Shown: piece by piece, positions 21,853 through 34,592 of the stretch
Layout of the letters: the number at the start of each line of letters is the position of its first letter
Position numbering within the stretch: the first letter of the stretch is position 1
NCBI GenBank assembly: GCA_001600875.1
Contig: BCLD01000006.1
Span: 120,962 to 184,961 of the forward strand
Length of the DNA: 64,000 nt
Source of the DNA: Solicoccozyma terricola
Taxonomy: Eukaryota; Basidiomycota; Tremellomycetes; Filobasidiales; Piskurozymaceae
Direction: 5' to 3'
Program-made: the position numbers and the translations under genes
Notes under the pieces: model-generated
What the model saw: only the letters and a program-made list of their open reading frames with translations
Database searches by the model: none
What the model was told of the DNA's origin: nothing

Positions 21853-24800
21853 TCAGTCCTCCCGACTGCGCTTTTTGCCTCTACCCTCGCTCGCCTTCTC
21901 CGCATGCTTGGATTTGATGCTCGCGCTCTTGAGTCGCTCTTTCCGCTCCTCTTTGCGTTTCTCGCCCTTGGACTCGTCGATCTTGGCTGCCTTCTTCCGA
22001 TAAACCTCGCGCTGTTCCGCCTTCTTCTCGTCTCGGCGCGCGATCTTGTCCTTCCGCAGCGACTGTATCTGTTGGAGGAGCGCCACCGCCTTCTTCTCCT
22101 CGGGTTGCATGACAACCGCACGTTTCTGCAGGTACGTCTGATCGCGCTGAGCTTTCGGAGCTTTCGTCTTGGAAGCATACGGCAGCGCTGCTTGCATCTT
22201 CCGTGGAACTTTCAAAGTGTTGAAGCGGCGAGTGGTGCGGACAATGGGCTGAAACAGGGCGACTTCCGGTGAGCTAGGGAAATATGAAGGTACACAAAGT
22301 GGAAGCTCACCTTATAAGCTGAATTGATATCCAGCGGCGTCTTGAGAGACTCTTCGTGCCTGACCTGACCTGTCAAACGCATTCCCCTCCATTCTGTCTT
22401 GTCGTGAAGCAGTAACGACGTGACGGGGTTGTAGAATTTGCGTGGCTCCACCGAGTACCATGCACGAAGGAAGACGACGTCTGCGGAAGGTGCGAAGATC
22501 AGACAAGGGGTATATATAGTGCATTTCCCAAACATTCCCACTCACCACTCATCAATATTTTGTCCTCGAACGTGGCCCTGTACGCTCCGTCCGGCTTGGA
22601 AAGCGCCTTCTTGATCTGTCCCCGTATGCCGGACACTGTGCGAATGTTGGCCCCTTCGAATTTGGCCACTTCAAGGGCGGTGTTGAACATGTCCTTGATG
22701 AATGCGGTGTTCTTGAAGATCTTGTATGGAACACCGGTCAACTTGAGCTTCTTGACGATCTTTGCAGTTCGATCGATGTCCAACACGACACCGGTAGCAG
22801 ATATTCGGAACGCTGGGGTATCGCCTTGCAGTCGGTTGAAGGCGCAGAAACCAGTGTTGGGTGCAGTAACTGGGCCATAGAATGTAGCGAAACAATGCAT
22901 GTGCTCAGGCGTGTACTTGAGCAACCTGTTACGAATTGAATGATCGTCGAGCGAGTATATGGGGATAGATTGGAACCGACGCCAACCTAGTGAGAATATC
23001 ATGGGATCATTGGTCTTGAGGGTCTTAACATGCCATCGATGACGCTTGATCCTGACAGTGAGGTAACCGAATCGTTCCTCCGCGGCCAGCAGTCCTCCGA
23101 CAAGGATAGGGAAAGAGGGGTCGAAGTTATCCACCAGTTCGCAAGGAACGTTGTCGATCTCGAGTCGGACATAAGTTCCCGGTCGGTAACCCTCTATCTG
23201 AGCGCGGACCTCGGGGTCATCATTCGCGAACTCTGCATCATTGAGAGCGAGCTGTCTAGCCATCTCGGCTTTTTGCTCATCGTAGAAGTCCATTTTCTCC
23301 CCATCCTCTTCCTCATCGTCGTACTGGGCATCGAATTTGCGTTTGAGAGCTTCCTTCTTAGCGGCGAGAGCGGCGGCACGCTTGGCCTCGGCGTCCTGCA
23401 TGGAAGTGCCTCCCTGACCGATGTATGGTACTTCATTACCTTCACCGTCGCCGTCCTCGCCCTCCTCGCCTTCGAGGTCCTCGAAATCGCCGCCGTCCTG
23501 CTCGTAAGCCTCGCCATCGACTCCTTGGGTCTGATCTTGATCACCGGTGATGAACATGTGACGGATTGAGTCCAGCATATCATCGTTGTCCCACTTGCTG
23601 CGAAGGGCGCCGATATCGATTGGGGTCTTTACCTGATCGGACATCTCGACACCGGTCCTTGGCTGAGCCTTACGAGTGATGGTGAAGAGGTCATCTTCAT
23701 CTTGCTTGTTATCGCCATCCTCGTTGTCTGGTCGCCCTCCAGCCGCGACCTCCTCGGGTGTCAGGTCACTCGAGTAGATCATGGTCATGAGATCGCGACG
23801 TCGACCCATCCTGTCGGCGGCAGTTTTCGCGGCACGTTCCTGCAACCGTCTCCTCCACTGCGGGACGTTTTCTTCATCACCTTCCTCCTCGACCCCCTCC
23901 TCCTCCTCCTCATCTACGTCATACTCGATATCCAGATCTCGACGACGAGGTCCATCTTGCTCGAAGCCAGTGACGTTTTCGAAATCGAGCTCGTCATCGC
24001 TTCCAGCGAATGCTGCATCCTCGTCGCCCTCGTCTTCGGAATTACCGGCGGCTGACTTCCCTGCTCGTAGTCTTGAAGGTCCAGCGTCGGCATTTCCGCT
24101 TTCATAACCTTCATCGTATTCCCCATCCTCGTCGTCGTCGCTCCCTTCCATGTCCTCGTCTTCCTCGGGAACGAATGCAACTCCATTCCCACCAGTCGCA
24201 GCTCTCCTCGATCGCGGGGCCTCCTCTTGTACTCGGAGGGGTTGAGAAGACGAGCCAAGCAATCTAATATTACTGTTCGCAATCCCTTCTGCCAACGTTG
24301 ATGGAGCATCCTGCAACGACATGACCATCCTCTCTCCTTCTCCTTGAATGACGCCACCGCCCTCCGCGGACCCGTCCTCCTCTGCTCGACGAGTGAATGA
24401 ACCCATGACGTTGACGTACACCGCGTCTTTATCAAACGTCATACCACCGACATCAGACATTGGTGCGTGTATGAGTTTCCCCTTTTCTCCCATTTTCCTT
24501 CGACGTTCTGATTCCAATGTCGGTAGAGGACATGGATCTGACAATCGTTGAACTGTTTTAATCGTTAAATCTCCAGCACCGGGTATATGAATCGCAGCGT
24601 TTGCAGCTGGTAAGTTGATACCCCTCAAGTATCCATAAAGCGTGACCGTTCTATCGATTTTTGGATTGATACGAATGGCTTCTCTGGATGTCAAATCCTG
24701 TAAACGATCCGCAATCAAATACGGATGTTGATTTCTGAAAATCAAAGGTCTGAATTTCATGACGCTTATGAATCTTGATAGATGTTGAATCTCTTGATCT

Positions 24801-25830
24801 GGGTAACGACCATTAAGAACGCCCGAGAGGTAAAACATCTTTGCACCTTGATAAATTTCAGTCCAGAATCGATGTTTCAGTCGTTTCTTGGTGTCTTTCA
24901 GGGTGGCTGATTTTTTGATCAAATCGAGATGGGAAAGAATACCGATTACTTTTGGAAAACCATGTGCTTGTAGGATATTGATGAATTCGAATGTTTCCTG
25001 ATCATCCATGTTAAAACCTATCAGCGTCGAAGACTTTCTCTCAAACCACCCCTTCTATACACTCACCATCTCGAATCCAAAACTACCATCGATCATCATC
25101 AACACCAGATCCGCCACTTTTCCGATATCGATCATCGAGTTTAAATCATTGTTACATTCGATGAACGTGAGACGACGTGATTTCCCTGCGACGACTGTTA
25201 CTGGACCGCGAATATCATGTAGTGTATGCTTGGTGTATCGTTTGATGAGTGATTTCATCAATGTTGTTTTGCCGACCTGTTAGAGGGAGGAGAGGGAGGA
25301 ATCGGGGATTTCAGTGAGATTTTTTGATTCAACTAAAGTTGTGACACGGCAAATATCGACTCACTCCAGGGGGTCCAACGACAGCAATAACAACAGGAGG
25401 TGGCGGCGGTGGTCCCTCTATAACCTGTCCCAGTATCGGTTTCCCATCCGGACCTATTTGAGCGACGATCTTTCGCTCAGCTGGATTTCTATTGATCAGA
25501 GGTACATGAAGACGTTGTTGGTCCTTTTCAGCGGCTCGACGTGCTTGAAGGTTGGCATTTCGGAAGGAAGTGGATGTAAATGCCTGTAGAGGGAGATGGG
25601 GTGATTGATATATAGAAAAACATCGAGAATATCGAATAATCAGCATCCACAGCACGACAACTAGCTGATTGTCTAAAAGTTTCCCCCCGTCACTCTTCAC
25701 TCACCTTTTCATTGAACCCTTTATGACCACCCGTCTTATCCTTCCCCTGTGCGATATCCTTCTTCTCCGCCTTCTTCCCGGACTGAGCCGCTCGATGCGG
25801 TTTCTGAGCTTGGTCGGGAATGACTGCCAT
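21853..25830 (-). CDS. BMS1: Ribosome biogenesis GTPase Bms1
   Basis: Bms1 is a nucleolar GTPase of the small-subunit processome, required for 18S rRNA processing, and delivers Rcl1. It starts [20 protein letters not shown] at 25830. A proline run precedes the G1 P-loop, [14 protein letters not shown], which is split by an intron near 25280-25370. The GTPase continues [43 protein letters not shown] and [12 protein letters not shown] very acidic middle region ([21 protein letters not shown] and others, about 23320-24200) is normal for the family. The C-terminal core holds [45 protein letters not shown] and the domain-IV-like GVVLDID. A Lys/Arg-rich tail ends KRSRED. About five introns are present, and the 836-codon middle exon is unusually long for this genome. 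About 1,100 residues. Confidence 0.95.
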
Positions 25831-26078
25831 GATGGATTGGATGGAGGGAAGACGATGAATCCTGGGGGATGGACGGACGATCTTCCCACCTAGCTGGGTG
25901 TTTGGTTGAACATTTAATCCTTGCTCACGTGATATAATTCGCCACTCAGCTGTAATTGACAGGTCACCGGTTGACTCCCATGCGGTGCCCCGCTCTGCCC
26001 ACCTCCCACTGCACCGCCTATACATCACACACACCATACCCCATCTTCTCATCCCCGTTCCACCCACCTCCCACCACC

Positions 26079-26171
<93 letters not shown>

Positions 26172-26271
26172 NNNNNNNNNNNNNNNNNNNNNNNNNNNNN
26201 NNNNNNNNNNNNNNNNNNNNNNNNNNNNNNNNNNNNNNNNNNNNNNNNNNNNNNNNNNNNNNNNNNNNNNN

Positions 26272-26303
<32 letters not shown>

Positions 26304-26822
26304 ACCCTCTCCTTCTCCTTATCCCGAGACAGCCGTCCCCGGCTACATCTCTGCACCTCCATCACCACCACTCCCGCACGTATCCGCCATCCTTCCTTGA
26401 AGTTCGGATTCAAACGGCATCCGGGAAGGGAGTTCAGGCACCCATCCACCTACCCAACCACGAGTGTTGTCGGCGGATGCTGTAACGCGACTACCACGCC
26501 TTACGATTCCTACCGTGAACGGGTGAGGCATGTTTCGATTGTTTTGCTGTGTTTGGTCAAGCAGCTGATTGTAGCGTAGCAACTTAGGGTACATTTCGTT
26601 TCTGCTTGCTCACTTCTGCTTTCCTTTGCATATTCCGTCTTACTCGACATTCGGACCTAGATTCACACCACGGACTCCGATATCCCACACTACTGCAATC
26701 GTACTCGCTCCGACATCGAGGCACATCTATATATATTACACGATCCTAACCTTACATTATCTGACCGACCTCCGTAACGTCTCTGATCCCCTTGCGGAGG
26801 AAGTCAAATACACCCCACCGCA
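25831..26822. promoter_or_regulatory. Divergent intergenic region with assembly gap
   Basis: This region lies between the divergent BMS1 and Gfd2-like starts. It holds the poly-C tract with 100 N and pyrimidine-rich flanks. A TATATATATTA stretch near 26728-26738 is about 90 bases upstream of the right-hand ATG and could serve that promoter. Its true length is unknown because of the gap. Confidence 0.5.
26080..26303 (+). repeat. Poly-C homopolymer tract interrupted by 100-N gap
   Basis: A run of 92 C (26080-26171) is followed by exactly 100 N (26172-26271) and 32 more C (26272-26303). A fixed 100-N run is the usual placeholder for a gap of unknown size. The real tract length is not known, and polymerase or assembler slippage may have inflated the C runs. 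Confidence 0.95.
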
Positions 26823-28846
26823 ATGTCAGATAACACACTAGTCAATCCTCAAGACTTCGATGTCGACCTCCACGATGTATACGCCGCCTTCATGTGAGTT
26901 GTGGTGATTGTACGGCGTTGCTGACCATTGTTCAAATGTTAAGCAACTTGGATAGAGATAGCCCAGGAAGCTGACTTGCATTTGCAACACACAATACAGG
27001 GGTTACTTTGAACGAAAAGCAATTCCATGGTAAGCTTTTCCCCCCCTTTACAACAACCCTCCATCCTTTCTCCATCGCTAATACGACCGAAACTCCAATT
27101 CGACGTCTTCTCAACAGGTACAGATCCTCATACTCAGCTTATTTCTCCACATTCAACGATTTTCTCTCCTTTGGTTGGCAAGCTATCGTCGTTACTGATA
27201 AAAAGTCTGGGAAAGGACATGTGGTCGTTCGTGGTGGTAGTACTGGGACTCCAAGTGGGACTGTGACGAATAATGGCTATGCGGGTGGTGGCGCTGTGGG
27301 GCAGTTTGCTAGGATGATTAAGACAAGGTGAGGAACGGCTGGCAGTGTTACAAGAGTGAGTGAGAGCTAACGTTAGACAACGGGATGGATAGATTTGGAG
27401 AAAGTCTTCCAAAGCTGCCGAATCAAGTGAGTGTCGAATCACTTCCCCACTCCCCGTATCACCGCGCTGACCACGACCAAATCCCCTCCATTCAAATCCC
27501 ACACTGCACCCCCGAAAGCTCCCCATCGAGCCATATGAGACTAAACCTCGCATACAACGACTAGTCAACGACCTCGGATCATTCAAACGTCTAGCAGCTA
27601 CTATCCCAGCCGCTCAACTACACGCGTTACGGAAGAAAGTCAGACTGGGAGATATCAAAGAGACAGCGACGTTGTGGAATAGTCGGAATCGTACGTATTC
27701 GGGCTTAGAGGCGGGAACTGGTGTATGGACGGACAATTCACTGATGGATATGGTCGGTGGGCGGGGTAGATACGTTCTTGGCTCTGGAATTAACTTGGTG
27801 GGAGAAAGGGAATAATGTGGTTCTTGAGGCTGGGATGTGTGGTTGTCGATGTCGGAATATAGATGCGATGGTGAGCTGGTGTATGGTGGTGCTAGATTGG
27901 CGACCGGTTACTCATGCGATGCACTTGCTCAGCATGCTTGGCCACCTCTCCCCGACGAGAATTATCGCCGATCTCACTACGTCGTCTCAGATTGGCTGGA
28001 TAAGGTGGGTGGCTTGGATATCACAGCGAGCTATTTGGAACTTGCATTTCTGATATTTCTTGTGTTTGGCAGAGGACGAATACACACCATCATATGCCAA
28101 GTCAACCTCGGGCTTTCGCGCATGCGGAGAGTCAGTTGGTCAGCATGGACATGCTGGAAAAGATCCTCAAGTGAGTGACAGTCAGGTGATCGAAGTGGCT
28201 GAACTAAAAGACTTGCGAACCCGTCAGCGCCACCATCTCGTCCCTGGCCTCTACGGAAAACGACCTTGGCCCCAACGTTCTCGTGATCTTGATTTGTGGC
28301 GACTCTTCCCGCCTTGCCGAGCTCAAAAACGTCTACATACCGAGTAACGTTCTCTTTGTCGATGTCGCAAATTTGGAACGGCAGCTGTATCGCGCTAGCC
28401 TGTCGGACGCGGCCAAGCTGCAAGCCCCGTCGAGATCGCAATCGCCGATACAACTCCGGGGCGTCCTTCGACATCTGGACATTCCGATACCTCCCAATAT
28501 CCCCATTACAAACGCAGGCAATGCAGCATTCTACGTCATGACTGCCTTTCAACTCCTCGTTGATAGGCACGCAGAGGTACCCCCAATCCTGCGCATGCCA
28601 ATCCCTGAAACTCGCTCGCAAATTTACCCTCAACCTTCGATCTACCCATCAAACTCAATGCCTTACAACACTGTCCCGCGTAACCCGGCGAAGCGTGGGT
28701 CAGCGATGCCACCGAGTATGCGTCGTGTTCAAACGATGTATTGGGACGATGCTCCGTCGCCCACCGTCAACCAACCCGATTCGCGGGGAATATCTAGTGA
28801 TGGCACGGTCGGGACTGTCTCTCTCGAAAAGTTGGCGTTGGGCTAG
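26823..28846 (+). CDS. Gfd2/YDR514C-like DEDD-exonuclease-fold protein, probably catalytically inactive
   Basis: The ATG at 26823 gives MSDNTLVNPQDFDVDLHD; small exons then give MGYFERKAIPWYRSSYSAYF and the FGWQAIVVTDKKSGKGHVVV region. The second half resembles the C-terminal 3'-5' exonuclease-like domain of yeast Gfd2 and YDR514C: TFLALELTWWEKGNNVVLEAG, then HAWPPLPDENYRRSHYVVSD, AFAHAESQLVSMDMLEKIL, LVILICGDSSRLAELKNVYI, and ITNAGNAAFYVMTAFQLLVD. In active DEDD enzymes I expect D-x-E in the first block, an aspartate in the GH-like second, and H...GND in the last. Here they read ELT, GDSS and T...GNA, so key residues seem lost. A proline-rich tail ends LEKLALG. Introns include those within LWNSRN/TFLALE and after NIDAM. 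A nucleic-acid-binding role is inferred. Confidence 0.75.
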
Positions 28847-29321
28847 TATTGACGACTATGACCCTTCGAATGGACACTTTCGCACTTGTTCGTAGATTAG
28901 ATTACATTCCGATTAATGCATTAGACAAACAAACCGAATTGGAGGAGACTCTACGAGCTAGACGATACAGTAAGCAATAATATCATAAGGCCATACCGAA
29001 TGATGCAGGTTTCGGGCTATAGACAGGGGTTAAGAAAGACGGGGAAATACAGTCGACATCCGCTTAGATAGCAGCGTGAGTGTTGCCAGGAGTGACGGCG
29101 GTTTGCTCAGAAGAACTATAAAATATCAACTGGACCTAAATTGGCTCAATTCCTGCGGATCGAGCGACTGGTGGGACAAGCAGGAAAGCTGATTGCGATA
29201 AAAGAATACATACAGGTCAATGCGTCATTTCAAAGCTTTTGTTTTACAACCTGGATCTAACATCGCCGCAGCAGAATGCGAGCGGGAAATATTACAAATC
29301 CACGTTCGCCTGAAAACCCTC
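28847..29321. other. Intergenic, convergent
   Basis: A 475-nt spacer separates the stops of the Gfd2-like gene and TVP38. It contains only short open frames and AT-rich 3'-UTR-like sequence. I see no structured RNA or repeat. Confidence 0.5.
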
Positions 29322-31485
29322 CTAGCGTACCTCGCCTAGTTGTATATCCGAATCGTATGTTGGCTCGTCATCCAGACTTGGAGGCCTGCCCAGCAGGGCC
29401 GCACTACTATCGCCTCTTGTCCGACCGTATTCCCGTCTCCCATGAAGTCGAGCGTACGTATCGGCGTCAGCTGCGATTTCTCTTCCGGAAACGACGTGCG
29501 GCCGCGGTGGCTTTCCTTGCTGACCCAGGGTCATGCTCTCCGGTCTCCACAGATCCATGGACGCCGTCCCTCGCTCATAGTGAACATCGTGTAGAGCAGC
29601 TATATCGTCGTGCACCATCATTGATCGATGAGTGGACTCCGCATCCGCGCTCGGCCGCAGACTCGCACCGAGTAAATCTGCTGCAGACGACGTCGTTGTG
29701 TTCTTCGATGTGTCGAACAAGCTTTCCAGTCGTTTCGAAAGCTGATCTTGAATGTCGATTGCTCCAGAAGTTGGCAGCGAGTTGGCACGGGACAGAGTCC
29801 TCGGTGTCACGATGAATGAAGAGTTGGAATGCAGGAATGGTCGCCGAGCGTATCCTCGACCACTTTGCGATTTTTCATACGACACATCGTCAATGAAAAC
29901 GAGAGGTCCCATGCAGGTGGCGTCCGGATCTGTCTTTGATACAATGCTAGGGGTGTAGGACTGTCCTGGAATGCCGGCGGCTGTCATCGGGAGTGCCATG
30001 GCTGCCGAATCCTGATCGGGCCATGTGGAGTGTCCATTCAGAATGAGGTATAACCGCATTTGGTAGTAGACGTAAACGGCAGCGACTCCCGTGCCGAGGA
30101 GGGTGAGTAAAAGCATGATGACCGATACGAGATGTGTGGTATGATTGGCGGATCTGAAAGCCGTCCCCATGTAAACGAGGGCGAGTTGTTTTCTGCGGTA
30201 TGTAGGAGGATGGTCAGACTTTCGGTGAAAGAGGACGGGGTTTCAGACACTGACGGAAGGGTCTGCAAGCAAAGGAAAAGAGACGCGCCATCAGCCTATC
30301 GAAGACCTCATTGATGAACCAATAAGGAACTCACGAGAAATGCAGCGGCACAATAGCTGAGGAAATGAGCTCCAGCAGAGCTCGATATGGCTGTGACGAT
30401 GTGTCCTGGAATGGCGCTGAAGCGAAGGATAAGGACGAATGCAAAACTCTTTATGGCAGTGGCGATGGTAAGTGTCAAGACCTAAAAGGGCGAGGAGATG
30501 AATGATCGCGTACCTTTTCTCTAATAAGCTGGGTGAGGGATGCATAGTAAATATTCTTCTTTTCGAATCTGCGCAACGACGGAGTCGACGTCAAATCAAA
30601 TGACCTTTTTTAATCAATCATTCTAGCAAGGCTCACTTGGCAGCCCGTGCCGTGCAACAGCTCTTGAAAGCAAACCAGGTAGCAAGTTCTCCTAGGAAAG
30701 TACCACCTGCGAGGATAAAGAAGCCCCAGCCGAGACCGTAAACTGTAAAGTGAGGTGAATGTATTTTCAGCATACACGATGAGGTGTCATATCGCAGGCT
30801 CTACGTACTCAAACCACATATCAGGCCGATGATCTCGTGGCCTGTGAGATATAGACTTATCAGTACATTTGTCGTAGATCTAGTCCTGAACTTGACTCAC
30901 CAATGAGCGGAGGGAAGGATACGATGACGAGGAGAGTAACTGGAATCAGCTATGCAGCCGGAAGAGTACCTCATCAGCGAATGTAGCTCTGGTTGCGATG
31001 CCCCATAGACCATCGGCACTCACCCATCCGCCTGGCCAGTGCCGCATCTGATTTGCGAATGGCTCCACCTTGGTTACAATCAGTCGATGTTTCATAGAGA
31101 CGGCAGTGCTGATCGCAATGACTATGAAGGCGATAATATACCATTCTGCGTGATGGTTTGAACCGTTCAGTCACTCGTGCAAGGCAAGCCGTATAAGCTC
31201 GACAGACTCACTCCAGTACTGGCGTTTCAAGCAAGCGCGACACAACTTCCTCTTGTCGCAAGTCTGAGCGGTTTTCCATAAGCAGATTACATCGCTTTTG
31301 AACAAGGGCACAATCTGACTCATGGCCATTGTATTGTTACGTCCGCTGGAGCGTCGAGAAATGAGAGGTGGTGTTGACCGAAGAGATGCCGGCTTGGAAC
31401 TTTGCTCGATGGCGACTTGGTCGCTGACGACGAGGTCCACCAGACCACCGTCCCTGCGTGTTGTTGGAGCTAGTTGGTCCATCAT
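29322..31485 (-). CDS. TVP38: TVP38/TMEM64 family membrane protein (VTT domain)
   Basis: This is a SNARE-associated Golgi (DedA/VTT) family protein, multi-pass in Golgi membranes; related VTT proteins scramble lipids. The ATG at 31485 (MMDQLAPTTRRDGG) opens a cytosolic N-terminus. Membrane exons follow: WYIIAFIVIAISTAVSM, LIPVTLLVIVSFPPLIGHE, then LVYGLGWGFFILAGGTFLG. The family signature FVLILRFSAIPGHIVTAI lies at about 30390-30440. After another helix, SVIMLLLTLLGTGVAAVYVYYQ, there is a long soluble Ser-rich tail of about 240 residues ending SDIQLGEVR. At least seven introns separate the helices. The tail is longer than in yeast Tvp38 and may be regulatory. Confidence 0.88.
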
Positions 31486-32187
31486 ATCAGACGAGATTGG
31501 CGGTCGTGCACCGGTTCCCTAATAGGCGTCGCCCCGGCCCGTTGCCAATAGCTAGTAGCAAGTCCTGCTCGAGGTTTCCGCAAACGTGTCGTTCTGCGGC
31601 CTCAGCAATCTTGACGTCCTCCCTAACCCTCGTCCTGGACGCTCGGTGGGATTCTCTGATCGTCAGGGACCGACCTTGGATCGTCCAGCAACGCTAACGA
31701 GATTGACAAATGGGAAAACGCGGGGAAACGGCACTCTATGTGAATTTGATGTGCCGAGAAGTGAGAGGAAGGGGTGTTGCAGCAAGTCGCACTGAACCTG
31801 ACTGAGCGACGCTGTAGTTGATTGCGTAGGAAGGGGCACTTGATCTGAATCGCACCAGACGAATGGAAAAAGACCGGTGACGGAGCAGATCGAGAGGTTT
31901 GGGTGCGGTGCTCAGTGGCCTGGCCTGTACATCAATTTCACCCGCACCAACTGTATCACGGGCCAGAAAACGGCGTTCACATATAGCCATAGAGGGAAAA
32001 AATTCCCGGACCGCAACCCTCACCCCCACGTTGGTGAAACTGGCGAAGGCAGTGCACACCGCACTCCAACTAGATCTGCACGACAACATGAGATTGATAT
32101 TCAAGAAGGAAATTGAGCAGATACCAAGCAATATTGAGACACCATATATTCTACAAGGACTCCTCGCCACTTCGCCACCCAGTTGAT
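31486..32187. promoter_or_regulatory. Upstream region of TVP38
   Basis: A 0.7-kb spacer lies between the TVP38 start and the end of the sugar permease, both on the minus strand. It should hold the TVP38 promoter and the permease 3' UTR. The plus-strand frames here overlap each other without any domain motif, and I see no gene. Confidence 0.5.
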
Positions 32188-34592
32188 TCACTTTTCAAGG
32201 TGATCAATCTCGACCTTTTCCTCCTCCATTTCGACCGCGCTCTGAGACGAGCCCGAAACCTCAGGTAAATCAAAGACGTCCACCTTGGTGCTGGCGAATT
32301 TCCTAGCGGAAACCTTTTGCTCGAACAAGAGGTCGAGTTCCGCGAAAGATCGGCCTCGAGGTTCGGGAATTCGGAAGTAGGTGTAGATGATGGAGAGACC
32401 ACAAGTGCCTGCCCAGATGAGAGCCGAGAAGTTTCCAAGGTTCCAAGCTGTTGGATTTATGCAGTATGGGCTGATGACTGATGTGACGATTCCAACAACC
32501 ACGCTGTGAGAAAAGGAAAAGGAAATCCAAGCCAGGGTTTCAGAACATTTGTGGGGGGTGTTCAAATGAGAACGTCGCCGCCGAGTCAAAACTCACTAAA
32601 GATTCCTTCCAAGCACCACAGTCTTGATAAGCAGTCTCCTAGACGGAATCTCTCCAACCAGTGAATATGCCACGGACCCCACAGTGAGTTGATATATCAC
32701 TGCCCAGCCCATCATCAGTCCGCCAGTGGCTGCGCCGACAGTTGACTTGTGGTCCTTGGAAGCAAAACCAAGGAATCCAGCCGTTGTAAGCATGGTGAAT
32801 AGACCCATCAGGCCGTAAAGGTAGAGAGCCCTGTGTTGGTTCATGACAGCGACTGAAATCAGCACGATGAAATGTCCTAGCACCTCTTTTGCACCATATC
32901 GTACCTCCGGCCGATACCTCGAGACATCAACAGCCAAGCGCCAACGGGACCAAGAGTATTGATTGCGTATTGACAAAGTGTGAATGTATACGAAGAAGCT
33001 GTCGAAACGCCCGCTTGCTGCAGGAAATAAGTCGTATAACCGCTGAATGCGTTCCCTGAAAGGTTCTGAATCGCCCAAACCAAACAAACGATCTGCAAAA
33101 GAGTATCACCAGCTCTTCAATAACGGGCCCCCGAGAATGTCACAACCAAACGGGGGGTTTCCTCACCTCTGTACGACGACGATCTATCCCTTTAAAGCAG
33201 TCAAAGTATCCAGCGCCGGCAGTGAGCTGAGCTCGAACGATAAAAAGGTCAGATGGCTGCATCATGGGTTATACAACGAATGTCTCCTCTCTCCGACTCA
33301 CCTTGTTCTCAATCTGGGTTGTATGCACCATCATGGAAATAGTCTCATCGACGTCAAAGTCCGAGTCCGCTTTCCGACTCGTTAATCGAAGCAAAGCCTT
33401 GCGTGCATCCTCAACTCTACCCTTTCGAACCAACCACCATGGACTTTCCGGAGCGAAGAAAACGATGATAGCAAGTGGGACGGGCCACATCCATTGTAAT
33501 GCGAATGGAAGTCTCCATGCTAGATCGTCTGTACGACCGAGGAGAGATTTGATGATTCCAACACCAAGCACTTGTCCGATACCCCAGCATGAATTGAGCC
33601 AGGTCGCCAATTGTGCACGAAGGGGGAGTGGAGCCACTTCGACGGCGTACGAGAGTGAGACTTTGGTGGGTTGAGGGGGGGGGGGGGGGGGGAGGGGAGG
33701 GGCGGGGCGGAACGAAAGTCAGAAGAGGGGGCGAGCTAACAATGCTGAAAACTCACTGGTTTGGAATATACCCCAGACTATTCCGCACAGGATTTCTCCT
33801 AATTGCAGCAATTCAATCGAATCGCTTGAATGGTGGTCGCGAACGTCGTCAGCTTCCAATGTGTTATCCTGAACGATTTCCTGTACTCTTACTGCGACAC
33901 TCACCCAAACGTCGGAAGGGCGATGAAGCCCGTCAAGAAGAAGAGTGCGACTAGGATTGTGAACCGGTAACCCATGCGCTCGCTGACATATCCATTCAAA
34001 GTCAATCCCAACAATTCTCCGACGTTGGCGCCCTAGAGGCAGACAGGCAGACGGACAGGCAGACAGACATGCAGGGTGAGGGAAGGTTTTGTTAAGCACA
34101 CTTTGGTTGGATTTAAATCCAAACTGGATAAGGAGACAATCCTCACGTTGCTTAGACCAGCTTGCCATGCTGCGCTGACTTGATAAGTACCGTCCGGTTG
34201 AAGTGTTCCAAACTTTTTATTGAATTGAGGGAACGCGTAAAAATTGCCCAGTAAGCAGACTTGGCTGAAGAAAGAAAGAAAGAAAGAGAGCAAAGTTCCG
34301 GCATTTTAGCAAGGACGGTTGGGAACAAACAGTGCGTAATACACCGAAATGGAAGGGATACTCACTAGCCTTCCATGACAATCAGGAGCGATAAGGCCAT
34401 ACTCCACGCACAGGCTTTTGGATAAAGCCGAATCCCTTCCATCATAGTCATCCGTTGCTCCTTTTCCGTCGCCGCTTTTGCATCTCGTTTCAACTCGAGT
34501 GTAGTTTGGGTGTTCTGCAGGTCATGACCAGCTTCGAAGTGGATGATGGGTGATGCATTTTCGTTGTTATAATTGTTGACTGAGGAATCCAT
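32188..34592 (-). CDS. MFS sugar transporter, maltose/alpha-glucoside permease type
   Basis: This 12-helix proton symporter imports sugars across the plasma membrane. I chose the ATG at 34592 (MDSSVNNYNN); the frame is open to an ATG at 34802, so a longer N-terminus is possible. Landmarks: MMEGIRLYPKACAWSMALSL and the first helix, then AWQAGLSNGANVGELLGL, the sugar-porter signature PESPWWLVRKGRVEDARKAL, and the C-terminal signature EPRGRSFAELDLLFEQ. The central RKADSDFDVDETISMMVHT loop with the signature is typical of fungal alpha-glucoside (MAL) permeases more than hexose carriers. About eight introns occur; the one at about 33663-33755 carries an 18-base homopolymer. Roughly 600 residues. 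Substrate is inferred from similarity only. Confidence 0.88.
33675..33710 (+). repeat. 18-base poly-G tract and G-rich flank in a permease intron
   Basis: Eighteen consecutive G (33675-33692) are followed by AGGGGAGGGGCGGGGCGG. On the coding strand this is a C-rich polypyrimidine stretch just upstream of the intron acceptor. The length may vary between strains or be slightly misread. Confidence 0.9.

Noticed and set aside
26018..26449. Long poly-Pro and poly-Gly open frames over the poly-C tract
   Set aside because: They read through homopolymer and 100 N, which contribute no real codons.
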